From: Nymphalis io
Lineage: Eukaryota > Arthropoda > Insecta > Lepidoptera > Nymphalidae
Assembly (NCBI RefSeq): GCF_905147045.1
Contig: NC_065901.1
Coordinates: forward strand, 8,060,001 to 8,124,000
Length of the DNA stretch: 64,000 nt
Direction: 5' to 3'
The notes under the pieces are model-generated. The model made no database searches and was not told the DNA's origin. It saw only the letters and a list, made by a program, of their open reading frames with translations. Shown one piece after another: positions 1 to 12,183 of the stretch (within the stretch, counting starts at the first letter, position 1; every line of letters starts with the position of its first letter). Made by a program: the position numbers and the translations under genes.

Positions 1-516
1 ATTTGCTTCATAGGAATCATCATCAAAGCTTAGGTAGCTTTTCTTTAGTAGGTTCGTCTAAACTAAGTCATCTTATTATAAATATAAATCTGTTTTTCTT
101 ATTATCGTATTTTACTTTCTTGCGCAAACCTTTAGCTGCTATAAGTGCTAACGCAACCAATGTCATTGCTATTTTGGATTCTAATCTACATTGTTTTGCA
201 CATATCCTTTGTTTTTCAAGGTGCCACACGTATTTGATTGTATTCCGGTTAAAATTATGCCGTATATTATATATAATTAGTTAATATATTTTGCTATATC
301 GCCTAGTCTCAAGCATTATATGCTAAAGTAAAATTGCCAATCTTTGACGATATTTTGCAAGCATAATCAAGTTTAAAATTAATTTATATATGTATAATTT
401 AATCGAGTTAAAAAGAAAATTTATATATTCATAAGGGTCAAGGGTAAGGGTTAAACTAAATCTAAAACATGAATAATAAAAAAAACATATAAGGTAGGAA
501 AAATCCATTGGCTCAC

Positions 517-585
517 CTTGGGAGTAATACCGTGTTGTGGCGGTGCCTTACAAGTAAACACCATGACGCTCTCTGATTCCCTCAT
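517..585 (-). CDS. possible first coding exon of a gene leaving the window on the left
   Basis: On the minus strand an ATG at 585 (or an in-frame ATG at 564) opens a short frame that ends at a good donor (GTGAGC, exon end at 517). The peptide from the inner ATG begins MVFTCKAPPQHGITPK. A possible continuation in phase 0 is the minus-strand frame at the very left edge (about 1-42, reading KSYLSFDDDSYEAN), but its acceptor has no clear pyrimidine tract. I do not recognise the protein. The stretch is more GC-rich than its surroundings and lies upstream of a pyrimidine-rich run at 565-615 on the plus strand. It could also be a chance frame. Confidence 0.3.
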
Positions 586-1480
586 TTACCCTCTCTCCTC
601 TGCTCTCTACTTCCTTTCACACATATTTCAACATATATCCGAATAGATGTGATTCGGCAACCAAGTTGATTATAGATACCCAACACTGATTTTCAATGGT
701 AAGGTACCTACCCTTATGGCTGTAATGTGAGGTGTCAAGTGAGTGATTATATTATTAGATATTAGTATTTAATATTGATATTAGTAATATATAAAGTTAT
801 ATCTCGTATTTTAATAATGAAAGTCTGCGTTTTTACTTATTTTACTCCATATTTATTTATTAGTTACTTACAAATTATTTTAATACCTAAAGATCAATGT
901 CTTCTAGACGTCACGTAACGGTTACAATTTTTTTTTATTTATACTTAAAATGTTATGGATTATATAGTTAAAAACTGGATGATTAATCAATGTTAGCCAT
1001 ATTTCAGGGCTGACATTAGCATTTTTATGTTTCGGTTTATATTTATTAGGATAAATAACGAAAATTTCGTTAAAGCGAGGGGTAAACGTTTTTTTACTGC
1101 TCTTTTTAATAATTATAGTCGTCCATAATTAAATTTTGCGAATATAGTAAACTTTCTTACTCCAATGCGAAATTTTATATAAATTATATTAGAAGTAAAT
1201 TTTTACATACAGGGATTTCTGCAGGATAAAAATCCAAAGTCACGGTTTTGGAAACCGGTAATATTCTGAGGGTTAAGTGATAGCATCATGAAACCTTATT
1301 ACTTATAAATCTACCATAATTTATTACATTATGGTCTCTCTTTTTTGTGGTTACAAAATATTTTTTGTTTCTTTCATAGGTGTATCTTAAATTTCAATCG
1401 TAGCAAGTTACTGTTAATATAAAGTAACCTTAAAATAGGTAGCAAAAGCATAATTATTTTACCGTTTTCCTAAGTATATT
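586..1480. other. AT-rich intergenic stretch
   Basis: No open frame of coding character, repeat or RNA gene is visible. The first 60 bases are pyrimidine-rich on the plus strand and would be 5' leader or promoter of the possible minus-strand gene to the left. Confidence 0.5.
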
Positions 1481-1486
1481 ATATGA

Positions 1487-1742
1487 CTGCCTCATTGGTT
1501 TATTAGCCAGCTTTTAAGTTCCTGAGGTCCTGGATTCGAACCCCATGTCGAGCCAATAATAAAATATTCCGAGGAATCCGGGTACCGTGCCTCGGAAAGT
1601 ACGTCAGTCATGCGCCTAAACTTTGTTAGTCGGTTCGGAATTGAGAGTGCACTTGTGTTTGCGTACACACTTGTTATGTATACCTATATTATGTCCCGTG
1701 CAGATGGCTAGTCTCCCTTGACAATAGCCGCCGTGACCAATG
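1487..1742 (+). mobile_element. tRNA-derived SINE (family with GCCTCNTTGGTTTA head), diverged
   Basis: The left end carries tRNA-like pol III promoter boxes: an A-box-like stretch in the head and a B box (GGATTCGAACCCC) near 1530. The body (CCTCGGAAAGTACGT, then a GTGCACTTGTGTTTGCG region, then CTAGTCTCCCTTGAC) aligns by eye with the copies at 24296-24622 and 30221-30569. It is clearly older than the copy at 30221. Confidence 0.75.
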
Positions 1743-2184
1743 TATATATTTTAATAACCATCACGTAAAACTAAAGTAAGATAATATTATCTAGTTGTAT
1801 CTACAGCAAAATTAAAACATTGCTATAGTATAACAACACCAAAACGGAAAAATACAGTCATGGACATGAAAAAAATGAGCAATTCCTTTTAATTTTCCGA
1901 TTATAATCACAAACCATTAAAAGTAATAATTTACATTCAATTGAATATGATAGCATCAAGATGAGACATTCATTTCGAGCTTTTTAATGACGCAAGCGCT
2001 TTTATACCTAGACTGTAATTAATTTTATCAAGGGTTGCTACATTTTGATCTCAGTAATCTTGTTCATCACAGGAAATGAAGCATTGTTTACGAAATGTTT
2101 GCGTGCAGTTAAAGTAGCATACGACATTTCTCATATAAGGATGGTATATTTCAATTTATGTCAATGTTACAGTGACCGGCAAAT

Positions 2185-2713
2185 ATGAAATACATATATT
2201 TTTTTATGTTAGTTTTTATTTGTCTAGCTTCATGCTATGGGCAAAAAATACTTTCTTTCCGCAGTATTATTGAAGACTCCCAAGAAGACTTAAAACCTCT
2301 GAAGCGGGTAAGAAATGAGAATATTTTTTTCTTCCAATCAAGTATAATATCATAAAATATGATATAGTTAAAAAATACTTATTTTTGCTCTGGCCATAAT
2401 GGTCAAAATATGAATAGCAAACAAATAAAATTCATCATCAACAAAAAGCGCAAAAATAAAACTATATGATTATTTATTATTGCATAAATGGCATTTTATA
2501 ATTTATTTTAGTGTGACAATTCAATAATAGTAAGTAATCATTGTTTGTTTAAAGGTAACTAGACAAAAGATGCCCCAATTTCCTGATATGCCTCAACCGC
2601 CAGAAATAAAACCCCTTAGCGATGTGATGTTACAAATGAAAGACTTGGTCAGAGCGCGTAAAAGAAGAGAAGCTAAAGGTGTCGGTGGTTCCTTACCAAC
2701 ACGTAAAGGTTGA
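2185..2713 (+). CDS. two-exon gene for a 93-residue secreted peptide precursor
   Basis: Exons are 2185-2307 and 2555-2713, joined in phase 0 by a 247-base intron with GTAAGA donor and AAAG acceptor. The product starts with a clear signal peptide (MKYIYFFMLVFICLASCYG, residues 1-19, cleavage probably after Gly19). The rest is short, rich in proline and charged residues, with no cysteine after the signal. A dibasic KR sits exactly at the exon junction (residues 40-41) and an RARKRR cluster at 74-79, both typical processing sites. A poly(A) signal AATAAA lies at 2751, 38 bases after the stop. I do not recognise a family. A neuropeptide-like or other secreted precursor is the simplest reading; a reproductive or immune secreted peptide is also possible. 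Confidence 0.65.
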
Positions 2714-2756
2714 TTTTTTTTAAATCTTTCTGCACTTCGCCTATGACAACAATAAA

Positions 2757-3916
2757 GATTAACGATTTTTATAGCAAGGTACCGGTTATATAAAATATAA
2801 ACATTTTTGCAGAAGGCTTGTGTTTTATTAACAAAAGCTAACTTTATTCAGACCAGCAGCAAATCATCTTATTATAATGTAAATGAAATTAAAAAGAGTT
2901 AATAAAGAATGCCTCTGCTTATTTATTACAAATATTTTGTCGTCACATAAGTCCTGCAGTTTGCTTGGATGGTTAACCATGACTTCAATGTTCTAGCTTG
3001 TCGTCGGTGTGAATGTACTACGTCAAATTTACGGCAATAGGTAAAGAAGTTATAAAGCATTTGTAATCTTTACTGTATGATAGAAAGTTTGCTATGGACA
3101 AAGACAGTCATTATCAGACAAAAAATGTTTGTGTACTATTTCGTGTTATATTTGAGGAGCATTTTATCCACCTGCACAGCATAGCATCGTATGTATCTTG
3201 CCGAATCTTTAAATTTGAATTCAATAGTTATAATAGAATATAAATTCCATTCATTTAATTTATTCTTTTTTTAATTATTTTTTTTATTCTTTTTAATTTA
3301 TCTTGAGTTTGTCAGTATCAGTATAGTAACATTGGAATAAAAAACTGCATGTTCTAACAGCAAATAGTTATACAAAAAAAAGACACGCTTAAATCAAATT
3401 GACAATAAGTTCGAAGAAACAAAACCCGCCAAAGTTTTATTATATTTAGAAAATTGAAGTTATAGAAAAAATATATAATAAAAGCAATAAGGAAAAAATA
3501 CTGCAAAAAAAATTTATAGTAAAAACAATAATAACAATCAAATGGCAAATAATTTGGACATCATTTTCTTGCGGAATTTAGACGAAAAGGCACCTCAGTT
3601 CTTAAAAAATAATTGAATGAACCAATTTTTGTTACAAAAAGATACGTAAAAGACGTTACGTTACGTTTTGAATTCTTATTAAATTATGGGTTTTTATTTT
3701 ATGGCATGGCTGTATGGCTTTGTAATTCTAACCCTTGAAAATAAAAATACAGCCTAGTGTGAATCTCTAACAAATGACAAGTGACAGGTGTCAATATCCC
3801 ATGCCTTGAAAACAGCAATTACATAGTAATTTAATTTTCGACTTATATTTCTGTACACAATTATAAAATAGTTTTAAATTAATTAATAACATCCTACACA
3901 TTAACTTTCGTATAAT
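2757..3916. other. AT-rich intergenic stretch before TIMM29
   Basis: Nothing of coding character is seen on either strand. The short minus-strand frame at 3354-3548 is a low-complexity chance frame of Phe/Tyr/Leu from T-rich DNA. The last 100 bases before 3917 should hold the TIMM29 promoter and 5' leader. Confidence 0.5.
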
Positions 3917-4483
3917 ATGTTGAAAGTAATAAAAAAAACGCCGACTTTCGTTTTAAATGTACAGTCAAGAATAAAGTTACCAGATAAGTTAAAAGGAACT
4001 ATAGTTGAAAAATGGACTAATTATTGGAAAAATCTAGTTATAGATTATCGTCAAATGTTACAAGATTTACGTACGGACATTCAAGAAGATCCAAGAAAAG
4101 CTCTTCTTTGGACTACCGGAATAGCGACACTTTATGCGCTAGCTGAAAATAATCCAAGCGAAATTGATTTCAAAGATAACTTGAGGAGGATCACAAATGA
4201 TGTAATATTAGTGAGTGAGGAATGTAGAAATCCAAAATCTATTGAACACTTAAATTACATACAAAGATGTTACAATCAAGAAGTGATCCACTATAGAACA
4301 CTGGGAATTATCTCTTTTATGTATACTTCAGAACTTAATGATTCCTGTGACTTGTACAAAGCTCACTGTTCCTACTTAAAACCCTCATATTTCAGCATAT
4401 TTTCACGGATAGTTGATGTAGGATTCATGGGAAAATGGTGGAATACTTATATAAAGACAACAAGCTATGATGTTAACATGTAA
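3917..4483 (+). CDS. TIMM29: mitochondrial import inner membrane translocase subunit Tim29
   Basis: Single-exon gene for 188 residues. In other animals Tim29 is a metazoan-specific subunit of the TIM22 carrier translocase that contacts the TOM complex and helps insert multi-spanning carriers into the mitochondrial inner membrane. The family signature is seen as a WxNYWKNLVIDYRQML stretch near residues 33-48, followed by a segment of the DIxEDPRKALLWTTGIATLYALAENNP type (about 54-80) that holds the weakly hydrophobic membrane helix, and a C-terminal part with spaced tryptophans and cysteines. The N-terminus is basic, as expected for mitochondrial import. Length fits the family (about 200). The first ATG in the frame was used. 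A poly(A) signal is at 4533. Confidence 0.88.
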   Translation: MLKVIKKTPTFVLNVQSRIKLPDKLKGTIVEKWTNYWKNLVIDYRQMLQDLRTDIQEDPRKALLWTTGIATLYALAENNPSEIDFKDNLRRITNDVILVSEECRNPKSIEHLNYIQRCYNQEVIHYRTLGIISFMYTSELNDSCDLYKAHCSYLKPSYFSIFSRIVDVGFMGKWWNTYIKTTSYDVNM

Positions 4484-4539
4484 AATTTTTACATTATTGT
4501 AATTTATTAATTATATCATAGTAATATAAAACAATAAAT

Positions 4540-6313
4540 AAAATTAAATCAATTTAGTAGTAAATTTAATCTTTTCAATAATTGTTTAATGCTATATATT
4601 GTTTTGAAGAGAGCATTATTACATTAAAATGATTAAGTTTTATCAAAAAGTTTTCACCAAAAATCTATAAATAAAACAAATTGTTTTTAGTAAAATGTTT
4701 GTATTTTGCTCCTTTTTTACTAATGATGTTAAAACAATGAATGTATAAAAACTAAGAAGTCCTCACAAATCATTCTCATGCATGAGGTCTATCCTAAAAT
4801 GCAATCTAAAACGTAAATCACTAAATGAATCATGAAAATATACTTCTATAAATATTTTCCCATATATCAGAACACTTCACTTTGTTAATTGTAATTTGAA
4901 ACAAATAGAAATAAATTAAACCCTTCCAGCGGCTTACAAAATAATGAACATATTAACAAAGTAACAGAAAAAAGCACAAAGTAAATTTATACACAGGACT
5001 CATTCAATGAACAGACTCATTCTCACAGAATCATAAGTATCATTAAACTTAGGTTTTTTTCTACAATATTCCCTCAATTTATTTAACAAAAAAAAAAAAA
5101 AATATGAGAAAAGAAATAAATAGATTGAAAACAATAAAAACATAAGCTAATAATTCTTGCTTCATGCTAATTTAAGGTTACTACATAATGCTATAATAAA
5201 CCCATATAACTCACCTCAAAATTAGATGTGGTTGGCCTCTATTTAAAATGGTTAAAAAATATAAATAGTTACTGATTTATTGAAATAAAAATTGATACCT
5301 TGATAAAAAAATAAAATAAAAACCACTTTGTCGATTACAATGCATCAAGTTCATAAAATTGAAAAAAATATAATAAAGATACAGTAATGTAATATAAAAT
5401 TATGAAAAACTTTAAAAATTGCTAATTTACTTCATGCACTTTATATTGCACCTAGTAAAAAAGAATATAAAAAGATCCATTTTAACAACTGCATAACAAA
5501 CAACTGTCAGATTTACAAATGTGTGTAATATATCCTATATACATCTTACATAAATATATTGTGTCACAGCGTGCTTATTACATGATCTCCAATGGCCTAG
5601 CCCTATTGTCATATTTACGACCAAACTACCTTTGCATAGATGTAATTATCTTATTCTCAAGCACATAAATATGACGCTTGAAGCTAGCAATCACTATAAT
5701 TGATCCTATAGCAGAAGTAACTGTAGCAACACCACTAAGAGGTAATGAATATCTTTAAACAGTCTTTAAACTAAAACAACTTGTGCATTAAAACACATTT
5801 TGAATGGGCTATATGCAATCTGTCAGTTTTTTGTACATACAATTTTACTTTTTATTACAATTTATCGTACAAAGTAATACCAGTTATGAAAAACAAACCA
5901 TTAGGTACATGAAAAATTTACATTCTATCACATTTTTTCAGACTTTGCTTATACTTATATTTTTATGTATATTAAAGTAACAATAAACACTAAAAAATCA
6001 GTTTGTTATTTTAAGTTGCAACATCACAGATAAATATATATTGAAAATATTATAGATAATCATTGGTTCTATTTAAACTGTTTTTATATCATCTATTTCA
6101 ATGAATTTGAGAGACACTATATAGAGTATATATAGAGACTTATAAACAAATTAACTGAGAACTATTCCTCTAAAAATAATGTATGACATCAACAATCACA
6201 TGAAACTAAAAGATTTTTACTGAATACACAAAACTCAATATACAAAATCCATGTTAGCTTTCTATAAAACTATATTAGATAATGGAGTTTTTTAATATAG
6301 TTGTTATATAATT
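4540..6313. other. AT-rich convergent intergenic region and 3' untranslated sequence
   Basis: This lies between the TIMM29 poly(A) signal and the stop of the minus-strand RRM-F-box-LRR gene. Much of it is probably 3' untranslated sequence of the latter. A poly(A) tract of about 15 bases is at 5088-5102. The only coding-like island is a 42-codon minus-strand frame at 5626-5752, treated as a finding. Confidence 0.5.
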
Positions 6314-9300
6314 TCAAAGCAGTACTATATTGGGCCCACGAAATTCAAGAACATGTTCGTCGTCGTCTAACCCCTCACCCAGGAACATTTCGTCATCTAA
6401 AAAAGAAAAAAAAATCAAGTATTTTTGCATACGTAGATATTTAATTTATTTATGATAAGAAGGCAGACAAACAAATGGAGACACATTTCTTGTAGAGTAA
6501 GTGGTCATCAACTCACGACTCCATAAACATAGGCATTGTAAAGAATGTGACCGCCAATGCGCCTCCAAATACGGAACTAAGTATTATGCCTTTTGTGCTG
6601 GTTCATTATATCAGGTCGAAATACGGAAAAATGATTTGCAGCAAGTCAAGCTGCACAACGCCTTATCAACATTAGATATAAAGTGACCATCTATTTTATA
6701 TCATACACAAGCTCTGGATAAAGAAACAGTATTACAATTGAATTTATATGTATGGTATTTTTCTCGATTAAATAATTATATATTGTTCATTAAATTTGAA
6801 TAATACCTGACACAAGAAAATTGTTGAAATCGTTATCGTAGAGTATGTCGTCCAAGGAGCCCTCGGAATTCTCTTCGAAAATGCGGTCCACGAAATCGGG
6901 CCGCAATTGTGGATTACTTCGATCTTCATACAGGTTTATTGTCAGCAGCTTATGACCATCGTACTCTTGCTGTTTGCAGAATGATAATTTTCGTTAAAAA
7001 AACATATTTTGATTTGTCAATTCATAACTATTTAAGTTATTTTTTTCAGTAATCGTCCTTATGAGGGATTATGGGATAAATATTTGAAAAAACTTGTAAT
7101 ATATTGTAGATTATCATTAGCGACATACCTGCAAGCTCTTTAAGAAACTTTGGGTTCCACAATCCCTCCAACTCTTTGTGGGGGGTGCCTAGCGGTATGA
7201 AATTTTAAATGTAAAAATGTTTGATTTCGTAATCTTTATAAAAAAAACAAAATATTATCACGAAAAATTGCTTTTTACGTGTACATAAAGTATATAAAAT
7301 AACATGCTATAAACAACCATGTCACAGCTGACCAAAGCGTTTTAAGCTTTCCTCTTGAAAAGAAAAAATTAACAGTTTATTCCATTACACTGTTCCAGTG
7401 CTGGCCTTGCCTTGAACAGAATTACACTATTATAGCAGTTGCAAAAAAAAATACATACAAGATAAATTTCGAAATTGAAATTCTGATCATTCTTTAAAAT
7501 AGAATCTAGAATCTAGAACTTGAAAGGAAAGTAACTGATCTAAAGTTAAAAGAATACGTATTATTAGAAAAATCGCATATAAATTGTTAATAATGAAAAG
7601 AACATAACGTATAATATTATACATTTAAATGATCTTATATACTCATACTCTATAGCCTTAGATTTAATAGCGAAAATAGTTTATCACATTTCATCTTCAG
7701 TTACAAGATTGAAGTAAAAAAGCCGCATTACAGTAGCGTGGTGGAGTAAGCTCCAAACTTCCTCCACAAGGAGAGGAGCTTAGCCCACCAGTGGGACATT
7801 TACAGGATGGTACTTTACTTTGTATAAAAGTATAAATATGCGTTATGATCTCTTCATATTAAATCGGAATTGCGAAACAGCAATCGAAGACGCTGGAAGA
7901 TATTTTATTCGCAAGGCGCGGATAGGCATATGTTTATAGTAAAGATTTAAAATTAAAAGTTTTGAATGTAGTAAATGCTTTATCGATGTCATTGACTACA
8001 TTTCAGTCTAGTCAATCCTTAAATCCGCAGTATCGACATTACAATGACCCCAGATAGACCAGAGAAACTAACTGCATTAAAATTGAATAACGGTGCCTCG
8101 ACGCTGGAAGTAGAAAGCTGTTCTCTACTGACGTATGGAAACTATTTGTCATGGTACAAGGTAAGGTTTCTCGGGGGAGGTACCTGCAGTCGGTCGACGA
8201 TAGCGGCGGCGGTAGCGGCCAGGTGCAGCACGAGCGGACGTGGATTAGTACGCAATACATCCGCAGCCACGGCGATCACCTCCTCCGACACGCCATTGCA
8301 TCCACAAGCATCGAGCTCCTGGAACGCGGATAGGTAATTAGTAACCGGGACACAATGAAACGCGCCGCCTGCGTCCGCCACTCACCTCCAGCAGGTGACA
8401 GGCGCGCAGCACGGCGGAGAGCGGCACGGCGGACAGGGCGGGCATGCCGCGCGCGGTGAGCATGGCGAGGCGCGGCAGGCCGGCGGCGGCCGCCAGCCCC
8501 GCGTCCGAGAGCGCCACCAGGTACGACACGTCCAGCCGCGCCAGCGCCGGGCACGCGCCGCACACCGCCACCACGCCCTCGTCGCCCACGCCTGGCGGCA
8601 GAGCCTTCACTGAGCGATCGCCCGACGGAGGGTCGATGGCAAATTAGCAGTCGGTGGCTTCGATAGAGACTTACCCGGATACGGAAACCCCTTCCTGGAA
8701 TTACAACTGGATACGTTTAGCGATTCCAATTTTGGACAGGATTGCGCCACAGTTTTCAAAACTGCGTCGGTGATGTAAATATTTCTGCTCAAATTCAAAA
8801 TCTTCAAATCGGTCAGGCCAGCTAAAGAATTACAAAATGCATCATTTCCGGGAGGGTTGAGAACCATTTCCACGGACGTGTATTCGCTGAGAGAGAGCTC
8901 TTCGAGTCTTGGCAGTTTGCTTATTATTAGAGGTATTATTTTCCACATAGTGACAGGGCAGACGTCTAATTTGAGAGACGTTAAGCTCGGTAGGTTTTCT
9001 ATAGCGGCACTGAGAACGGTGCCTTGAAGGCTATAGCAGTTATAGAACGCTAAAGATGATAGTTTCGAAGGATTGGACCCTGTGAGGAAAAAACCAGTCA
9101 CATGTGTATTGTTGGCAACGGTCAGACTTTCAATGCATGAATCACCTTTGACTAAATTGACCAAACTCGAATCTGTGAGCTGAAAGAAATTGTTTCAATG
9201 TTAAATTTGCAACTAAATTAAATTAATTCCATTTTAAAATAAATATGTACCTTGTTACACGACACAAAAGAGAGACTTTTAAGGTGTTTGCATCCATAAA

Positions 9301-12183
9301 TTAATGGGTTCCAATTTTTTGTGTGCATTCCGACCACCTGAAAGTAATGAACATAATGGTAGAGCACACAATTAATTGTCACTGACTGCACTGTGATGGC
9401 AAGTCCTTCACCTTGAGCTCCTCGAGCAGCGGACAGAACTTGCCCACGGTATGCGCGGTGCGGTCGTTGAGCGCGGACCAATGGTGATCGATATGCAAAC
9501 GTAGCAGCGACGCGCCCAGTCGCTGCAGCAGGCGCCGCAGCACGGCCGTCGTCAGCGTCACCGGCACGTGCTGCCACCACGACGTCTTGAATGTTCGCGT
9601 ACCTGCACATAAATAAACACTTATGTCTCACTGTCAAAGCGCCCTTTAATAATAATAATACATATTTTTATCTAGAGTTATAAGGGTGACGGTCGCGCTC
9701 CCAAAGCTAAAATAATCTACAAATAAACCACGCATCAAACAGTTCTATTTTCCTAATGCTTTTATCGATCTAAAAAATTACTGACCCTGGAAATATTCTT
9801 GAACCATATTTTGCCATCCTTTACTAACTCTTTCGGATCTGATAAGATCTCTAATAGGAACATAAGTTAAAATGTGTGACAAACAATCTCTGTTGAGTAT
9901 ATCCAATATATTATAAGGTCTGTCATCTTCAGTCTCGTCATTCTAAAACAAAACAAACCATCAGTAGTCTATCATTCACAAATTACATTCATTACTTTGA
10001 ATTTGATTCAATACATACAATTATTTCGTTGCTAATTGTTTCAATGTTCTCACTTTCAATAGTAACAGTAGGATCTGCTGTACTACCTAAATAAAGCAAA
10101 AAGGATTAATATAATTATAATTTTTCGAAAAGTATACTATTATGTTTTCATTTATTTTAAGACCATTTAATACAGACATTATAGGGTAAATTATTATAGT
10201 ATTAAAAAAAAATAATTTACTAAAAATCTTCATGACCAAAAATGAATACAAAACTATATATTCTAGATATCTCTACCATTTTGTTGATCTCTCCTCCAAC
10301 TGCTGTTAGGATCTTCTCTGCGAATATTAGGCTTCCATTGTACTCTGCCATCTGAATCCTCGGATGGCTGATGCCAACTATCAGCTGGAGATATTCTGAG
10401 ATTACGACCATCTAGTGTCTTCTCATGTAAAGGGGCTTGTAGAGCTCTGTTTTTGATTTTATAAGTAAAACAATCATATATCGTAATGATTATAGCTTAT
10501 TTATAAAAGTTTTCTATAAATTTATGACAAAGTTGACACAGTCAAATAAATATGTAAATAGTCTCTGTTTACCTATTTCTTTATGTTTATTTATTTTTAG
10601 GAAATAAAAGTCTACATTTTTTTCCTTTTACTTATAAACTGAATCATTTAAAAAACAAAAATATTATTCTGTATTAATATTTTTTTGGAAATTTGATACA
10701 GTGCAGCAAAGATTCCTTTTGTTAGAACTACAGGAAAATGATTGTATAATACATTCAACAACAATCTAAAATTGATATGTTTAATTTGTGTTTGTGTTTT
10801 TCATTTCTTACTTTAACACTGTTGTTTTTTTTATTAAGTTAAATATTTATGTACCCAATCAAAATGACGAGTTTTAGAAAGAAATTTGCGATAGTCATTT
10901 TAAAGAACTACATGTACTTATCCATAGCCTTCCAATTTGATTCAAATTTAATTACTTAGTGCATTCAAATTAACTATAATTTATCATGGGTTGAGTCCAA
11001 GAAAATTTCAAGCACTATTAATTACTATTTGCAATAAAGTAGTAATAAATGGCCACAGTAAATTGGCTATTTCCTTCAGGGGTTGCACTTATTGCAGATT
11101 CACAGCTTGTAGGTTGTCTACAGGTGCAGGAACACACAGTTTAAACATTACTCTAACACAAATGAAATAAACTTGCACTCTATTGGGACAGATACCATAG
11201 CTACATATCAAACTATATACACATAATCTTTGCACAACACTAAGTAAGAGATTTGTCACATTCATACATTATTGATTTGGGCACTAAATATTATTCTTGC
11301 CAGAGGCGCTCATGACCCTAGATACAACGCTACTATACTACTTTTATTTAAATCTATTTTCTTCTGTGCACCATTTCAAATTTCCACTTTGTATGTTAAG
11401 CCGAGACTGACATTTACATCATACCAAATTTAAGTAAAATTTAAATATAGATAGAATGACAAATAGTGCATGCAAATCGATGGTATTGGTTTCTATATTC
11501 ATAACACTTATTGAAAGTTAATTTTAAATTATGTTACATATAGTAAAATTACTTGTGGGCATCTGCTGGATTGCTAAAAGTGACAAAAGCATAAGTTGGC
11601 ACTGGTGTTCTGTTAGGCCCTCTGTCACCCATCCTTAACCAGCAGCTCTTAATAAAACCATACTGAGCAAACACCCCAAATAAATCTGTTCTTGTGGTCT
11701 AAAAGTAGAAAAAAAAATTTGTTAGTGTTTTTAACACTTGAAAAAATTATTAAAACCATAAACTTAAAAAAATAATAATTACGACGTCAATTTTTATTAT
11801 TAATATTTCGTGTCAGTTATAAAAATGTTTATAAGCCGACAACATGTGTTTAAAACCATGTGACAATATTTTTTATGTATTTTTGTAATGCAAATTAAAA
11901 GTTCATATTTTTACTTACTGTAGGTGGTAAGTTTGATACATATAACTTCCTAATAGGTATACCATCTTCAGTATGTGTAGGAACACTTCTTAAGCCGTAA
12001 GGTGTAACATCTAGATTTGCTCCTATTTCAACTGAAACCAATATGCCAGTAAATATTTGGCTTCAGCTAATTTTTTAACTATTTCCATCTATAAATAAAT
12101 AAAAACTGCATACATAGTTCTCCATGAACAATGTGAAATAACTCAGGATCGTATATTGCTTCATCTTCGTCGTCAAAAAACAT
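6314..12183 (-). CDS. RRM, F-box and leucine-rich-repeat protein, 14 coding exons, 723 residues
   Basis: Exons (minus strand, from the start): 12114-12183, 11919-12031, 11553-11698, 10277-10446, 10019-10086, 9786-9942, 9412-9602, 9251-9337, 8675-9179, 8386-8609, 8184-8318, 7129-7188, 6807-6969, 6314-6396. All junctions have GT/AG and consistent phase, giving one frame of 723 codons. Residues about 51-128 form an RRM with RNP2 KLYVSNLP (52-59) and RNP1 TYAFVTF (96-102). Residues about 197-241 are an F-box (NILDILNRDCLSHILTYVPI and following). From about 242 to 650 run degenerate leucine-rich repeats of the F-box type (for example LTSLKLDVCPV, LKILNLSRNIYI, LESLNVSSCN). The last 60 residues are acidic. 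F-box proteins recruit substrates to SCF ubiquitin ligases through Skp1; the RRM suggests an RNA or ribonucleoprotein link. I know no named family with this order of domains. Confidence 0.85.
6470..6650 (+). mobile_element. old, degenerate Metulj-like SINE fragment
   Basis: The string around AAGTGGTCATCAACTC, CATAGGCATTGTAAAGAATG, CGCCAATGCGCCTCC and TATGCCTTTTGTGCTGG matches, in order, the body of the better-preserved copies at 33651-33956 and 51884-52181. It sits in the last intron of the minus-strand gene. The open frame that crosses it is incidental. Confidence 0.65.
7721..7807 (+). mobile_element. 3' fragment of tRNA-derived SINE (GTGGGACATT family)
   Basis: The GTGGTGGAGTAAGCTCCAAAC, GGAGAGGAGCTTAGCCCA and GTGGGACATTTACAGG segments match the reverse complement of the copies at 33376-33984 and 47011-47308. 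Only the 3' part is kept. It lies in an intron of the minus-strand gene. Confidence 0.65.

Noticed and set aside
3..284. 93-codon plus-strand open frame at the left edge
   Set aside because: Low-complexity Leu/Phe/Ile product from AT-rich DNA with no domain or splice context.
1487..1560. tRNA-like pol III A and B boxes
   Set aside because: They belong to SINE heads; no full tRNA cloverleaf with acceptor stem pairing is present here or in the other SINE copies.
6501..6686. 61-codon frame with spaced Cys and His that looks zinc-finger-like
   Set aside because: It lies in a degenerate SINE and the cysteines come from the repeat.
8044..8647. Several overlapping frames on both strands over GC-rich sequence
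   Set aside because: They are other-frame readings of exons 10 and 11 of the RRM-F-box-LRR gene, whose true frame is fixed by splice phase and LRR pattern.
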